Assembly: GCF_000936425.1 (NCBI RefSeq) | Contig: NZ_AVFK01000020.1 | Coordinates: 1 to 64,000, forward strand | Direction of reading: 5' to 3' | Length of the DNA: 64,000 nt | From: Skermanella aerolata KACC 11604 | Lineage (GTDB): Bacteria > Pseudomonadota > Alphaproteobacteria > Azospirillales > Azospirillaceae | Part shown: positions 1-8,578 of the stretch, piece by piece | Position numbering within the stretch: the first letter of the stretch is position 1 | Layout of the letters: every line of letters begins with the position of its first letter | Notes under the pieces: generated by a model | The model's database searches: none | What the model was told of the DNA's origin: nothing | What the model saw: only the letters and a program-made list of their open reading frames with translations | Translations under genes and position numbers: made by a program

Positions 1-112
1 TGGCCCAGTTGTTCGGGTCCTTCTGCAGCTTCATCACTTCGTCGTTGGCATATGCCGAGCCGGCTGTCGCAATGAATGCAACAGTCGCAAGCAGGATTTT
101 CATCCGGCGCAT
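1..112 (-). CDS. PQQ-dependent methanol/ethanol dehydrogenase, N-terminus only (XoxF-like)
   Basis: Only the first 37 codons lie in the window; the gene runs off the left edge. The start at 112 is preceded by a strong GGGAGGAG (120-127). Residues 1-22 form a signal peptide (short basic start, hydrophobic core, cleavage after SAYA). The mature start NDEVMKLQKDPNNWA resembles the N-terminus of periplasmic PQQ alcohol dehydrogenases of the XoxF/MxaF family, which oxidise methanol or other alcohols and pass electrons to a c-type cytochrome. The XoxF (lanthanide) versus MxaF choice cannot be made, because the metal-binding residues are outside the window. The family call rests on this short stretch only. 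Confidence 0.6.
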   Translation of the reverse strand, partial: MRRMKILLATVAFIATAGSAYANDEVMKLQKDPNNWA

Positions 113-630
113 ATATCGTCTCCTCCCAGGTTTGTTGTCTGTCTTACAACACTCACACTTATTTTCTCGATCGACTTCTTTGAATGGCCGACCGTTTTCC
201 GCCTCCTGACTTATGGGCGAATTTTTTAGAAGATCAGCCTACCTGCTCTTCCGAGGCTCTACAATAAGACTTTAGAAGGCACTGGGGGAATTGACCCTAA
301 AGGGTTGATCCGGCGTGTATATGAGGGAAGTGGAGCATTTCTTTCGATGGGTTGTCGGCGCGTTTGATTGAACTAAAAGGGCGGAAGAAACTAAGTTTTA
401 GGAAATTTGCAGAATTGTTACTTCGCACATGCAGCAAAAACGTCGGAAGGACTCGCCTGCCTACTGCTATGGACTTGTCAAAGTCTGGCAAAAGGTCAGA
501 GCATCCCTAACCTTAGTAAGGCACTTAAATATCACAGTAGGGGACGGGGCACTGGGAAACCTCTCGCTGGTTACCAGTTCGTTAAGGCTTGTTCTCTGAT
601 GATCCCACCGCTGGACGCATCCAGGAGTCA
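113..630. other. Intergenic region upstream of the PQQ dehydrogenase
   Basis: About 500 bases separate the divergent PQQ dehydrogenase gene and the small gene at 631. Short open frames here show no ribosome binding site or coding character. The composition is more AT-rich than its surroundings, as expected for a long regulatory region of a controlled alcohol dehydrogenase. A short symmetrical ACCCT/AGGGT motif lies at 294-305. I could not assign a promoter with confidence. Confidence 0.4.
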
Positions 631-828
631 ATGATGATCGAACTCGTTCTGCTGGTCTGCCTTGCCTCGAACCCGACCGAATGTCACAAGGAATGGCCTC
701 CGTTCGAATCGGCCCAGGCGAGCATGCACGCCTGCCTGTTCGAAGGGCAGCGCCAAGCCGTGCAGTGGGCGGAAGCCCATCCCAAGTACCGCGTCCGCAA
801 ATGGAGCTGCGGCCTGTCGGCCTCCTGA
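631..828 (+). CDS. Small conserved cysteine-containing hypothetical protein (65 aa)
   Basis: The ATG at 631 has AGGAG at 623-627. The product begins with a hydrophobic stretch (MMIELVLLVCLASNP) and then has spaced cysteines (PTEC, MHAC, WSCG). This resembles a small family common in Azospirillum-type genomes, with a hydrophobic N-terminus and four cysteines that could form disulfides after export or membrane insertion. No function is known to me. The in-frame upstream ATG at 589 lacks a ribosome binding site, so 631 is preferred. It stands alone, followed by a 120-base gap before the DUF4325 gene. Confidence 0.6.
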   Translation: MMIELVLLVCLASNPTECHKEWPPFESAQASMHACLFEGQRQAVQWAEAHPKYRVRKWSCGLSAS

Positions 829-951
829 GCCGTTCCGGCCGGGCGTTTCCGCTCACTTTCGCGGGTCCCCATTGATAGCTCGCCGGTTCCGGCGATTTTC
901 GCTAACCTCCGTCGGCAGGACAGGGCTCGAGAGGCAGGGCCGGAGGACGCG

Positions 952-1281
952 ATGATCAGGATCGACATCGGCAAGGACTTCTCGCAGGTCACCGGCGGCC
1001 GCCGCCGCGACAGCGGCGCGCACAGCGCCGAAGCTTTCCGGGACGACCTGCTCGTCCCCGCCTTGCGGCGGGGCGGGCGGGTCGTCGTCGACATAACCGG
1101 CCCCTCATACTCCATGGCATGGCTGGAGGAAGCCTTCGGCGCCCTTCAGGACCTGGGTTTCACGAGTGAAGACCTGTCGGACCGCTTGGAGATCGAGGCC
1201 AAGGGCGACTACCGCTATACCGCCGAGGCAATCCGCGGCTATATCCTGCGGTCCGATCCGGTCGTTTCCAGTACGGAATAA
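952..1281 (+). CDS. STAS-like DUF4325 domain protein
   Basis: The 109-residue product matches the DUF4325 pattern: a short beta strand (IRIDIGKDFS), a TGGR-type turn, a SAEAFRDDLL helix, the strand VVVDITG, and the helix MAWLEEAFGAL. DUF4325 proteins are small STAS-like domains often found next to accessory or defence genes; their role is unknown. An upstream purine-rich GGAGGACGCG provides a ribosome binding site. It is followed after 89 bases by an unrelated membrane protein gene on the same strand, so the two may be co-transcribed. Family assignment comes from the visible motif only. Confidence 0.65.
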   Translation: MIRIDIGKDFSQVTGGRRRDSGAHSAEAFRDDLLVPALRRGGRVVVDITGPSYSMAWLEEAFGALQDLGFTSEDLSDRLEIEAKGDYRYTAEAIRGYILRSDPVVSSTE

Positions 1282-1370
1282 AATCCTTTATTTCGCATCC
1301 CGCCTCTTGGCGCGGGAAGGTTTCCACGTTACAGTGAACAAATCATGAACAGCCGCTCGGGATCGATTTC

Positions 1371-1874
1371 ATGTGGGAGGACAAGGCGTTCCTGGGCAGT
1401 GTGCTGACCAGTCTTGTGCTGACCAGTCTTGTCGGCGGCGCGCTGGGTGGCGCGCTGATCATGGCGTTGACCAACACGGTGCTCAGCCGGATCGGCCTGC
1501 GAAGCGGCGACCTGACGGCCCGGATCGACGACCTGTGCCGCGACATCGAGCGCTACGCTGATATCGGCGTCCATGTCTGGTCGATGCCCACCGCCGATCT
1601 GGGGGTGGAAGGCATCCGCCTGCGTTCCGCGCTCTACGGCTTGCAGCGCCGGATCGAGATGTGGCTGGACCTGCTGGACAGGGAAAGCTGGCTGTTCCGG
1701 TTCGACGCCGGGGACGACCTGATCGCCTTGTTCGAGGCAGTCACCGGCGGCGATTTCCCCGAAGCCAACCGTGCGGCCGATCCCGCCCGCTGCCAGGATA
1801 TCCAGCGGCGGGCCGCCGGCCTGATCGTAGCGATACGCCGGTCCCGCCGAAGCCTGCTGCACGGGCTGTTCTGA
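1371..1874 (+). CDS. Hypothetical protein with N-terminal membrane anchor (167 aa)
   Basis: Residues 8-36 form one hydrophobic, glycine-rich transmembrane helix; the rest is soluble, charged and probably alpha-helical (ARIDDLCRDIERYADIG, RLRSALYGLQRRIEMW). The helix contains a perfect tandem 15-bp repeat (1401-1415 and 1416-1430) that duplicates the peptide LTSLV. I recognise no family. It follows the DUF4325 gene on the same strand. The topology suggests a single-pass inner-membrane protein with a cytoplasmic helical domain. Codon usage and GC content match the neighbours, which supports a real gene. Confidence 0.55.
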   Translation: MWEDKAFLGSVLTSLVLTSLVGGALGGALIMALTNTVLSRIGLRSGDLTARIDDLCRDIERYADIGVHVWSMPTADLGVEGIRLRSALYGLQRRIEMWLDLLDRESWLFRFDAGDDLIALFEAVTGGDFPEANRAADPARCQDIQRRAAGLIVAIRRSRRSLLHGLF

Positions 1875-1946
1875 CTGGCTCTCAAGGCGGGCTTTCCTAG
1901 GGAAGCGTTCGTTCTACTTGGTATTTCTTCAGTATGAGGGATGCCG

Positions 1947-2777
1947 ATGGCCCAGCTTTCCGAGACGGCCCTGATCGAGAAGGTGCTGGAGATACACCAC
2001 AGGCTCTGCGTCGCGTACGAATGTCCGGTGGCGTATTTCCACAGTCTCGATCCCTTGAGCGAACTGGTTTCGTCGCTGCTGTCGCACCGGACCCGCAACG
2101 CCGATTCGGGCCGGGCGTTCAAGGCGCTCCGGGCAGCCTATCCGGACTGGGCGGCCGTCCGCGACGCGCCCACCGCCGATATCCAGCAGACCATTGCCGG
2201 CGTCACGTGGCCGGAACAGAAGGCGCCGCGAATCCAGCAGATCCTGCGCGGCATCACGGAGCGCCGGGGCGGCGAGCTGTCGCTCGACTTCCTCGCCGAC
2301 CTGGAGGTGACGGAGGCGCGGGCTTGGCTGGAAACGCTGTCCGGCGTGGGTCCCAAGACCAGCGCCGCCGTCCTCAGCTTCAGCACGCTGCGCCGGCCGG
2401 CCCTGCCGGTGGACAGCCACCACCACCGGGTCGCCGTCAGGACCGGCATGATCCCGCCGACCCTGGCGGTCGGCCCGTCACATGCCGTGCTCTCGGCGCA
2501 GTTGCCGGCGAACTGGGATGCCCAGCGGATCTATGACAACCACGAAGTCATGATGCTGCACGGCCAGCGCTGCTGCTACTTCCGCAATCCCGCCTGCGGC
2601 CGCTGTACGCTGCTCGACCTCTGTCCGACCGGCCAGCGCCGGATGGCGCCCGGCAAGCAGTCCGGAAAGGATGCCGGCACCGATCCAGTCAGCGACCCGA
2701 GTGCCGACCCTGGCGCCGATCAGGTCCGGGCGGCCGCCGACATCAGCTTGGATCGCAGTTCCTTCGTCCGTTCATAG
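1947..2777 (+). CDS. Endonuclease III-like DNA glycosylase/AP lyase with [4Fe-4S] cluster
   Basis: HhH-GPD superfamily base-excision repair protein. The helix-hairpin-helix LSGVGPKTSAAVL carries the catalytic lysine, and the VDSHHHRVAVRTG segment carries the catalytic aspartate. The C-terminus has the complete C-x6-C-x2-C-x5-C iron-sulfur pattern (CYFRNPACGRC, then LC). The usual LSAQATD motif is replaced by LLSHRTRNADSG, so substrate preference may differ from E. coli Nth. A 38-residue polar tail follows the cluster. The start at 1947 sits 6 bases after GAGGG; the ATG at 1941 would touch that ribosome binding site. The 3' end overlaps the convergent gene by 58 bases. Confidence 0.85.
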   Translation: MAQLSETALIEKVLEIHHRLCVAYECPVAYFHSLDPLSELVSSLLSHRTRNADSGRAFKALRAAYPDWAAVRDAPTADIQQTIAGVTWPEQKAPRIQQILRGITERRGGELSLDFLADLEVTEARAWLETLSGVGPKTSAAVLSFSTLRRPALPVDSHHHRVAVRTGMIPPTLAVGPSHAVLSAQLPANWDAQRIYDNHEVMMLHGQRCCYFRNPACGRCTLLDLCPTGQRRMAPGKQSGKDAGTDPVSDPSADPGADQVRAAADISLDRSSFVRS

Positions 2778-4057
2778 CCTTCGACGATATCGCAGATCCG
2801 CAGGCGGTCCACGATGATCTGGTCGATCTCCGCCCTGGAAAGCCCTTGGGCGACCGCCGAACGGACCTGTTCCAGGGCTTCCTGATCCATCGACCGGGTG
2901 ATCGTGTCGAAACGGGCCTTGGTGTGGTGGTCGATCTTCAGCGACCGCGCCAGATCGCGGAACTGGCGGAGAGCGCCTGCACGCTCTTCCGCCTCGACGG
3001 CCTGGGCATCGGTGGCGGGTGCTGGATTGGCCTTGGTGGCCGCCATCGACACCGCCGAGTCCTCGGCCGTGCGGTTCAGGTTCTCCACGACGAAATCGCC
3101 GATCGCGCGCCGGGTTCGGTCCAGCGTCCTGGCATCGACGTTGATGCTGCCCCATTGCCGCTTGCGGCCCAGTGCGTCCAGGCTGCTGACCAGACGCCCC
3201 GCCACCTTGGCGGCGACCTGCAGGTCGGTGCGGGGGATGTCGACAAGCCGGTCCGCGTCCTCCCCCAGCTTGTCGATCACCGACTGGGTAAGGTCGCCGA
3301 CAAGGGCGTCGCGCTGCCGCTGGGTCGCCTGGATCTTCACCCGCTCCAGCAGTTCCAGGACCTTCGCCGGCTCTCCCGACAAGGCCAGCAGGATACGGGT
3401 GAACAGCGCCACGTCTTCCGGCAGGGGCAGCGTGATGAAGACTTCCTCGATCATCTGGACGTGGTGGGGCTGGAGATCCTCGAACGGCTTGGGCGGCAGG
3501 TCGGCCTTTATCTGCTCGATCCGGGCGCCGAACCGCAGGAAAGCCGCCATGTCGGCGATCTGGTGCAGGACATCCTCGTCCCGCCCGATCCGCTCGGTGC
3601 GCAGGCGCTGGTCGGTCGCGGCGCGCTTGGCGAAGTCGGCCAGGATATCGGACGCGGCCGGCCACAGGCGCTCGCCGAAGGCGAGGGCGAAGTCCCGGTG
3701 CTTGGTCGTCTTGCCCATAAGCTCGGCCCGTATGGCGACCGACTTGGCTTCCCCCATCGCCGATTCGAAGATCTCCGTGACGGGCCGGATGATCGCCCGG
3801 TTGAACCGCTTCGAGCCGCGCCGGTAGGACAGGGGACCGTCGAGCAGGTCTTCCACCGGAGCGAACAGGATGCGCGCCACCGACAGGGGGCGGGGCGGCC
3901 GTAGCCAGAACAGGCGGTGGCGGACCTTCGAGATCGCCTCGTCCAGCTGGGTCCGTTCCGGCAGCGTATCGACGATGCGGACGATCTGGATCAGCTTGTC
4001 GTCGGAAGCCTGGGCTATCGCGCTGCTGAGTTGCTGAAGCTCGGCCCAGGTGGTCAT
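2720..4057 (-). CDS. Conserved hypothetical helical protein (445 aa), second gene of a two-gene operon
   Basis: The start at 4057 overlaps the stop of the upstream gene as ATGA, indicating translational coupling. The product is mostly helical and charged, with an early motif RHRLFWLRPPRPLSVARI and segments such as QMIEEVFITLPLPEDVALF. There is no signal peptide or transmembrane helix. I recognise no domain. Position and coupling suggest it works with the 376-residue protein encoded just upstream. The last 58 bases overlap the 3' end of the endonuclease III-like gene on the other strand. Confidence 0.7.
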   Translation of the reverse strand: MTTWAELQQLSSAIAQASDDKLIQIVRIVDTLPERTQLDEAISKVRHRLFWLRPPRPLSVARILFAPVEDLLDGPLSYRRGSKRFNRAIIRPVTEIFESAMGEAKSVAIRAELMGKTTKHRDFALAFGERLWPAASDILADFAKRAATDQRLRTERIGRDEDVLHQIADMAAFLRFGARIEQIKADLPPKPFEDLQPHHVQMIEEVFITLPLPEDVALFTRILLALSGEPAKVLELLERVKIQATQRQRDALVGDLTQSVIDKLGEDADRLVDIPRTDLQVAAKVAGRLVSSLDALGRKRQWGSINVDARTLDRTRRAIGDFVVENLNRTAEDSAVSMAATKANPAPATDAQAVEAEERAGALRQFRDLARSLKIDHHTKARFDTITRSMDQEALEQVRSAVAQGLSRAEIDQIIVDRLRICDIVEGYERTKELRSKLMSAAART

Positions 4058-5184
4058 AGCATGGCTCCCTTCAGCACTTCGTTCCGGGCGACCTGCTCCA
4101 TCAGGTTCCTGCCGGTCCTCCAGTCCTGGTTCAGCCGAACCCATTTGCGCTGGATGGACTTCGATTCCTGATCCAGCCCGCTCTCGGTCCATTCCGAGAC
4201 TTCCCTCGGCATGACCGGGATCAGCCGGGCCATCTCCAGGATCGTATCGCGCTGGCGTTCGTGCGGCTCGTTCTCGACCGAGGTCCAGAGCGCCACGATA
4301 TAGGACCAGCCGTCCAGCAGCCACGCAAGCCTGGACATCTGGCCGCTGATGATCTTCGCGTCGCGATCCCAGTTCCGCATGATGCTGAGCACGTTGCGGA
4401 TCAGGCCGTCGCTCTCGCCCATCGTAACCCGGGCCATCGACGTCGTATGTAGGGCCACCGCCGCCGCGAAGCGTCCGACCTCCGCCGCCGCCGTCACGTC
4501 GCGGCTCTGCCACTGGGTCAGCGATTCGGCGAAGGCGTCCAACTCGCCCAGCAGACGCCGGAGCCGCCCCGGAGTAGGCGCCCACGGCAGCCCGACCGTG
4601 AAGGTCGATCGGGTCAGGACCTCGATCCGCTGGTAGAGGATCTCGGGCGAAATCTGCAACGCATGGGCTACCTGGAAGATCGCCCGCTTCATGCGGGCTT
4701 CGGTATCCTCGCCGGGACGTCCGGCCAACAGTTCCTGCGCGGAGATCCCGGCCAGCTTCAGCATGTCCACGACCAGCAGGAAGTTGGTCAGCAGCGCCTC
4801 TTCCTTCTCCTGCGCCAGCAGGGTCTCTGCGCGCCGCATCGCGTCGCGTCCGGCAAGCCCCTTGGCCGCAACGGAGAGGGTTGCGGTCCGCACGGTCGCC
4901 GGGTCCATCCGCTCGATCGCCAGCACCGCATCGTACAAGGCATGGTCGTGCAGGGTCACGGTCGCGAACTGGACCAGCGAGCGCCATGCCAGGATATAGG
5001 AGCCCTTGCCGCCGGCAAGGTTGGGCAGGATCAGTTCGACCCTGTCGCCATCGGACTGCCGGATGCGGGACTGGACCAGCAGGGGAGTGGTGAAATCCAC
5101 CGCGACCCCCCGTTGGGCGAAGGTCGACGGAGCGAACTCCGCCGGTTTCTCCATGATCTGCCCGAGTATGTCGGCCGATGACAT
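4054..5184 (-). CDS. Conserved hypothetical protein (376 aa), first gene of a two-gene operon
   Basis: A soluble, mostly helical protein with no recognised domain, signal peptide or membrane segment. Its N-terminal third has a beta-like stretch (GVAVDFTTPLLVQ, RVELILPNLAGGKGSY), then an ILAWRSLVQFATVTLHDHALYDAV helix-rich region. It is translationally coupled by an ATGA overlap to the following 445-residue protein. An AT-rich upstream region (5200-5300) is the likely promoter. The reading frame has the strong third-position GC bias of its neighbours, so it is a real gene of unknown role. Confidence 0.7.
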   Translation of the reverse strand: MSSADILGQIMEKPAEFAPSTFAQRGVAVDFTTPLLVQSRIRQSDGDRVELILPNLAGGKGSYILAWRSLVQFATVTLHDHALYDAVLAIERMDPATVRTATLSVAAKGLAGRDAMRRAETLLAQEKEEALLTNFLLVVDMLKLAGISAQELLAGRPGEDTEARMKRAIFQVAHALQISPEILYQRIEVLTRSTFTVGLPWAPTPGRLRRLLGELDAFAESLTQWQSRDVTAAAEVGRFAAAVALHTTSMARVTMGESDGLIRNVLSIMRNWDRDAKIISGQMSRLAWLLDGWSYIVALWTSVENEPHERQRDTILEMARLIPVMPREVSEWTESGLDQESKSIQRKWVRLNQDWRTGRNLMEQVARNEVLKGAML

Positions 5185-5435
5185 TCAAGAATACTCCAGA
5201 ACACGCTTGCAACCAGTCATTACCTTAGACTGTCGAGGTTAACGCAATATATAGATGTAAAGTTTTGGTATATTTTATGTAAAATTTACTGCGCTTTACG
5301 GATGGTCGATGCATCGTGCCATTTCCGGGAAATCGAGTATACAGAAGCTGCATGCGACCGTTTCGCCATGCCGCCTGTTGTGGCCGGGGTATCCGCTATA
5401 AGACTCGCATCAGGACTGGGAAGATCGAAGGTACC
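5185..5435. promoter_or_regulatory. AT-rich divergent promoter region
   Basis: The 250 bases between the unknown operon (minus strand) and selO (plus strand) include an AT-rich core at about 5240-5295 with the palindrome GTAAAATTTAC (5279-5289). Candidate promoter hexamers for the minus-strand operon, such as TTTACA, lie in this core. Exact elements cannot be fixed by eye. Confidence 0.35.
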
Positions 5436-6920
5436 ATGGCTGAATCGGTTCGGAACGTCTTCACCGCCGCCCGTCATCACGAAGAACTGGGCGACGCCTT
5501 CTACGACGCCGTGGAGCCGGCGCGCTTCCCGGCGCATATCCAGCGTTGGAGAAACCGGCGCTGGGCGGAGCGGGTGGGGCTGGGCGGCCTATCGGACGGG
5601 GAGTGGATCGCCCATTTCGGCCGGTTCGAGCCGCTGCCCGGCAGTCTGGACCGTCCGCTGGCGCTGCGCTACCACGGCCACCAGTTCCGCAGCTACAACC
5701 CCGAGCTCGGCGACGGGCGGGGCTTCCTGTTCGCACAGTTGCGCGACCCGGTAGACGGCCGCCTGCTCGACCTTGCCACCAAGGGCAGCGGCGAGACGCC
5801 CTGGTCGCGCGGTGCCGACGGGCGCCTGACGCTGAAGGGCGGCGTGCGCGAAGTGCTTGCGACCCAGTTGCTGGAGGCGCGCGGCGTCGACACCTCGAAG
5901 AGCTTCAGCCTGATCGAGACGGGCGAGAACCTGTACCGGGGCGACGAGCCGTCGCCGACCCGCTCGTCCGTGCTGGTGCGGCTCAGCCATTCCCATGTCA
6001 GGATCGGCACTTTCCAGCGGCTGGCCCATCTCAACGACGAAGCGGGCCTGCGCCGCCTGATCGACCACGGCATCCGGTACTACATGCCGGACCTTTGGCA
6101 GGACCTTAAGCCGGCGGACGAAGCAACCCGGACGCTGGCATTCCTGGAGCGGGCCTGCGCCAACATCGCTCGCATGGGGGCGGAGTGGACGGCGGCCGGA
6201 TTCGTCCACGGCGTCATCAATTCCGACAACGTGACGATCACGGGCGAAAGCTTCGACTATGGGCCGTACCGGTTCCTGGCGGAATACGATCCCAAATTCG
6301 TCGCGGCCTATTTCGACCCGTACGGCCTCTACGCCTATGGCCGGCAGCCCGACGCGCTGCTGTGGAACCTGACGCGGCTGGCGGAATGCCTGATGCCGTT
6401 CGCATCTCCCGCCAAGCTGGAAGCCATCCTGGACGGTTTCTCCGCCACCTTCGCCCGGTCGCTGGCGAAGGCGACGCTCGACCGTCTCGGGCTGGAGCAG
6501 GCTCGGGAGCCCGCGGGGCTTGCCGACGACATGGCCTTTGCCGGCGTCGTCTACGACTTCATGAACGGCAGCCGGGTCCCGTTCGAGCGGTTCTTCTTCG
6601 ACTGGCGCGGCGGTCCGGCCAGCCTGGAGCGCGCCGAAGCCGGTCCGGCGGCGGAGTTCTACCGTTCCCCCGCTTTCGAGCCGGTGCGCGCCGGATTGCT
6701 GAAGCGCAATCCCGCGGCCGGGGCCAACCTGGACCACCCGTATTTTGCGGCAGGGCGGCCCTGCACGCTGCTGATCGACGAGATCGAAGCGCTATGGGCT
6801 CCGATCGCGACGGCGGACGACTGGTCCGGCTGGCACGCCAAGCTGGACGAGATCGCCCTGGCCGCCGAGGCTTATGGCGTGACTACTCCTGAGGCTGGCG
6901 AGGCTTCGCCGCTTCCCTGA
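5436..6920 (+). CDS. SelO/YdiU-family protein (pseudokinase-fold AMPylator), divergent subgroup
   Basis: SelO proteins transfer AMP from ATP to protein side chains, in bacteria in redox homeostasis. Family signatures seen: ALRYHGHQFRSYNPELGDGR, LATKGSGETPWSRGADGR (nucleotide-binding lysine region), HSHVRIGTFQ, and HGVINSDNVTITG followed by DYGPYRFLAEYDP (metal-binding Asn/Asp region). It is 494 residues long. The C-terminus differs from E. coli SelO: it ends GEASPLP with no terminal cysteine or selenocysteine and no CSS tail. The ATG at 5436 was chosen because family homology begins shortly after it. The last 38 bases overlap the convergent gene. Confidence 0.8.
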   Translation: MAESVRNVFTAARHHEELGDAFYDAVEPARFPAHIQRWRNRRWAERVGLGGLSDGEWIAHFGRFEPLPGSLDRPLALRYHGHQFRSYNPELGDGRGFLFAQLRDPVDGRLLDLATKGSGETPWSRGADGRLTLKGGVREVLATQLLEARGVDTSKSFSLIETGENLYRGDEPSPTRSSVLVRLSHSHVRIGTFQRLAHLNDEAGLRRLIDHGIRYYMPDLWQDLKPADEATRTLAFLERACANIARMGAEWTAAGFVHGVINSDNVTITGESFDYGPYRFLAEYDPKFVAAYFDPYGLYAYGRQPDALLWNLTRLAECLMPFASPAKLEAILDGFSATFARSLAKATLDRLGLEQAREPAGLADDMAFAGVVYDFMNGSRVPFERFFFDWRGGPASLERAEAGPAAEFYRSPAFEPVRAGLLKRNPAAGANLDHPYFAAGRPCTLLIDEIEALWAPIATADDWSGWHAKLDEIALAAEAYGVTTPEAGEASPLP

Positions 6921-7341
6921 AGCAGCCGGCCCGGCCCATCGCGGTGAACCGGCAGACCATGCCGGTGCTGAAGCGGAACTGCTCGGAGCTTTCGCGCCGC
7001 ACCGCGACGCCGTTGGAGAACTGAACCCAGCCGAGCGAGTCCATCTTCGCGATGACTCCGTTGGAGAACTGCAACTCGCCCTTCTGCGATTTGACCACCT
7101 TGACGCCGTCGGACATCACGATGTCGTTGACCCCTTCGCGGAAGGCCGCGATCCCATGGGAGCAGCGGACCCCGCCGACCGAAACTTCGCAATTGAAGGG
7201 CCGCTGGTTCGGTCCGAGGACGACCATCGCGAAGACGGCGACTTCCAGCACATTCATCAGCACGGCGCATTTCCCTGAACGGAAGGTTCCCAGCGGCATT
7301 CGGTATAAGATGAAACTGGTAAAGATACTCTTCACCATCAT
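6883..7341 (-). CDS. Hypothetical protein with repeated FSNGV-type motifs
   Basis: A protein of up to 152 residues whose C-terminal half contains three related units (GELQFSNGVIAKM, GWVQFSNGVAVRR, EQFRFSTGMVCRF), suggesting small beta repeats. The start is uncertain: 7341 has no clear ribosome binding site, and ATGs at 7299 and 7257 are alternatives, the last giving MNVLEVAVFAMVVLG, a signal-like or membrane segment. The 3' end overlaps selO by 38 bases in convergent orientation. I recognise no family. Cysteines (NCEV, VRCSHG, MVCRF, GCFRE) could matter if it is exported. Confidence 0.45.
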   Translation of the reverse strand: MMVKSIFTSFILYRMPLGTFRSGKCAVLMNVLEVAVFAMVVLGPNQRPFNCEVSVGGVRCSHGIAAFREGVNDIVMSDGVKVVKSQKGELQFSNGVIAKMDSLGWVQFSNGVAVRRESSEQFRFSTGMVCRFTAMGRAGCFREAAKPRQPQE

Positions 7342-7490
7342 GCCGCGTTACTGGACATTCCAGATGTCCCGGTGCGGCAAAACTCCGCATGGGAGACAAT
7401 GTCACGCTGTACCGGCTCCGGTTGGAATACCATGACCGCAATCATCGACCGTCGGTTTCGGGCCGGCGCATCTGCGGGAGAGAAGCGGCC

Positions 7491-8405
7491 ATGGGCGACA
7501 AGAAGGCGAACGGCAAGAAGACCAGGGGCAACGGGCCGGATGTCGCCGGGGAAGTGCTGACCGACGCGCGGGAAACCGCCGCCGTCGAAGCCCATTGGCA
7601 TGGCCTCGACCATGGCAACCTCCCGGAAAAGCCGGTCAAGAAGTACAAATACATCGATGAACTGGCCCGCCTTCAGTTCGAACTGATCAAGCTCCAGGAA
7701 TGGGTGCGGGTCGAGGGCTTGAAGGTCTGCATCATCTTCGAAGGCCGCGATGCCGCCGGCAAGGGCGGCGTCATCAAGCGAATCGCCGAGAGCCTCAACC
7801 CCCGAATCTGCCGCATCGTCGCCCTCGGCACCCCGACCGAGCGCGAGCGCGGCCAATGGTACTTCCAGCGCTACGTCGCCCAGTTGCCGGCCAAGGGCGA
7901 GATCGTCCTGTTCGACCGGAGCTGGTACAACCGCGCCGGCGTCGAGAAGGTCATGGGTTTCTGCACCGACGAGGAATACAAGGAGTTCCTGCACTCCTGC
8001 CCGGTGTTCGAGGACATGCTGGTGCGGTCCGGCATCGTTCTGATCAAGTACTGGTTCTCCGTCAGCGACGAGGAACAGGAGCGCCGCTTCACCGAACGCA
8101 CCAACAACCCGATCAAGCGCTGGAAGCTGAGCCCGATGGACCTGGAGTCGCGCAAGCACTGGGTAGAGTATTCCCAGGCCAAGGACCTGATGCTGAAACA
8201 CACCGACCTGAAACGCACCCCCTGGCACGTCGTGGACGCCGACAACAAAAAACGCGCCCGCCTGAACTGCATCGCCCACCTGCTGGGGCAGATCCCGTAC
8301 AAGGCGCTGCTGCCGGAAGCACTGGAACTGCCGCCGAGGCAGGAGGACACGGGGTATAAGCGTCCGGCGAAGGACTCGCAGCGTTGGGTGCCGAAGTTGT
8401 ATTGA
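7491..8405 (+). CDS. ppk2: Polyphosphate kinase 2 family protein
   Basis: PPK2 enzymes phosphorylate nucleoside mono- or diphosphates using inorganic polyphosphate. The Walker A motif FEGRDAAGKGG is followed by the family motif ALGTPTERERGQWYFQRY, the Walker B region EIVLFDRSWYNRAGVE and the lid-like RRFTERTNNPIKRWKLSPMD. The 304-residue single-domain length fits the class I group. The ATG at 7491 follows GGGAGAGAAG; the in-frame ATG at 7389 would add a sequence without family similarity. The charged N-terminal tail (GDKKANGKKTRGNG) is typical. No neighbour suggests a specific pathway. Confidence 0.92.
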   Translation: MGDKKANGKKTRGNGPDVAGEVLTDARETAAVEAHWHGLDHGNLPEKPVKKYKYIDELARLQFELIKLQEWVRVEGLKVCIIFEGRDAAGKGGVIKRIAESLNPRICRIVALGTPTERERGQWYFQRYVAQLPAKGEIVLFDRSWYNRAGVEKVMGFCTDEEYKEFLHSCPVFEDMLVRSGIVLIKYWFSVSDEEQERRFTERTNNPIKRWKLSPMDLESRKHWVEYSQAKDLMLKHTDLKRTPWHVVDADNKKRARLNCIAHLLGQIPYKALLPEALELPPRQEDTGYKRPAKDSQRWVPKLY

Positions 8406-8448
8406 GGCTATTTTGATCGGCGTCTATTAGGCGGGCGGTATTCGGTAA

Positions 8449-8553
8449 GATGTCAGGCTGAAGAGGCCCGACCTACAAAAAAGCCCTCGGCGCTCTTGGC
8501 CGTTTGGATATAAAAGCACGCTGGCGTAGGTCGGGCCTCTTCAGCCCGACATC
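8449..8553. repeat. Inverted repeat with 28-bp arms, MITE/REP-like
   Basis: Arms at 8449-8476 and 8526-8553 are reverse complements with a single mismatch, separated by 49 bases. The arm core is GGCTGAAGAGGCCCGACCTAC. It sits in the intergenic space between ppk2 and the ABC permease gene, directly beside a second, unrelated palindromic element. No open frame is contained. It may also serve as a bidirectional transcription stop for the two convergent genes. Confidence 0.75.
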
Positions 8554-8578
8554 CAGCGTTCCAGACCAGCCAATGTTT

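Noticed and set aside
5185-5435. A specific sigma-70 promoter for the unknown operon
   Set aside because: Several AT-rich hexamers fit equally; no choice could be made by eye.
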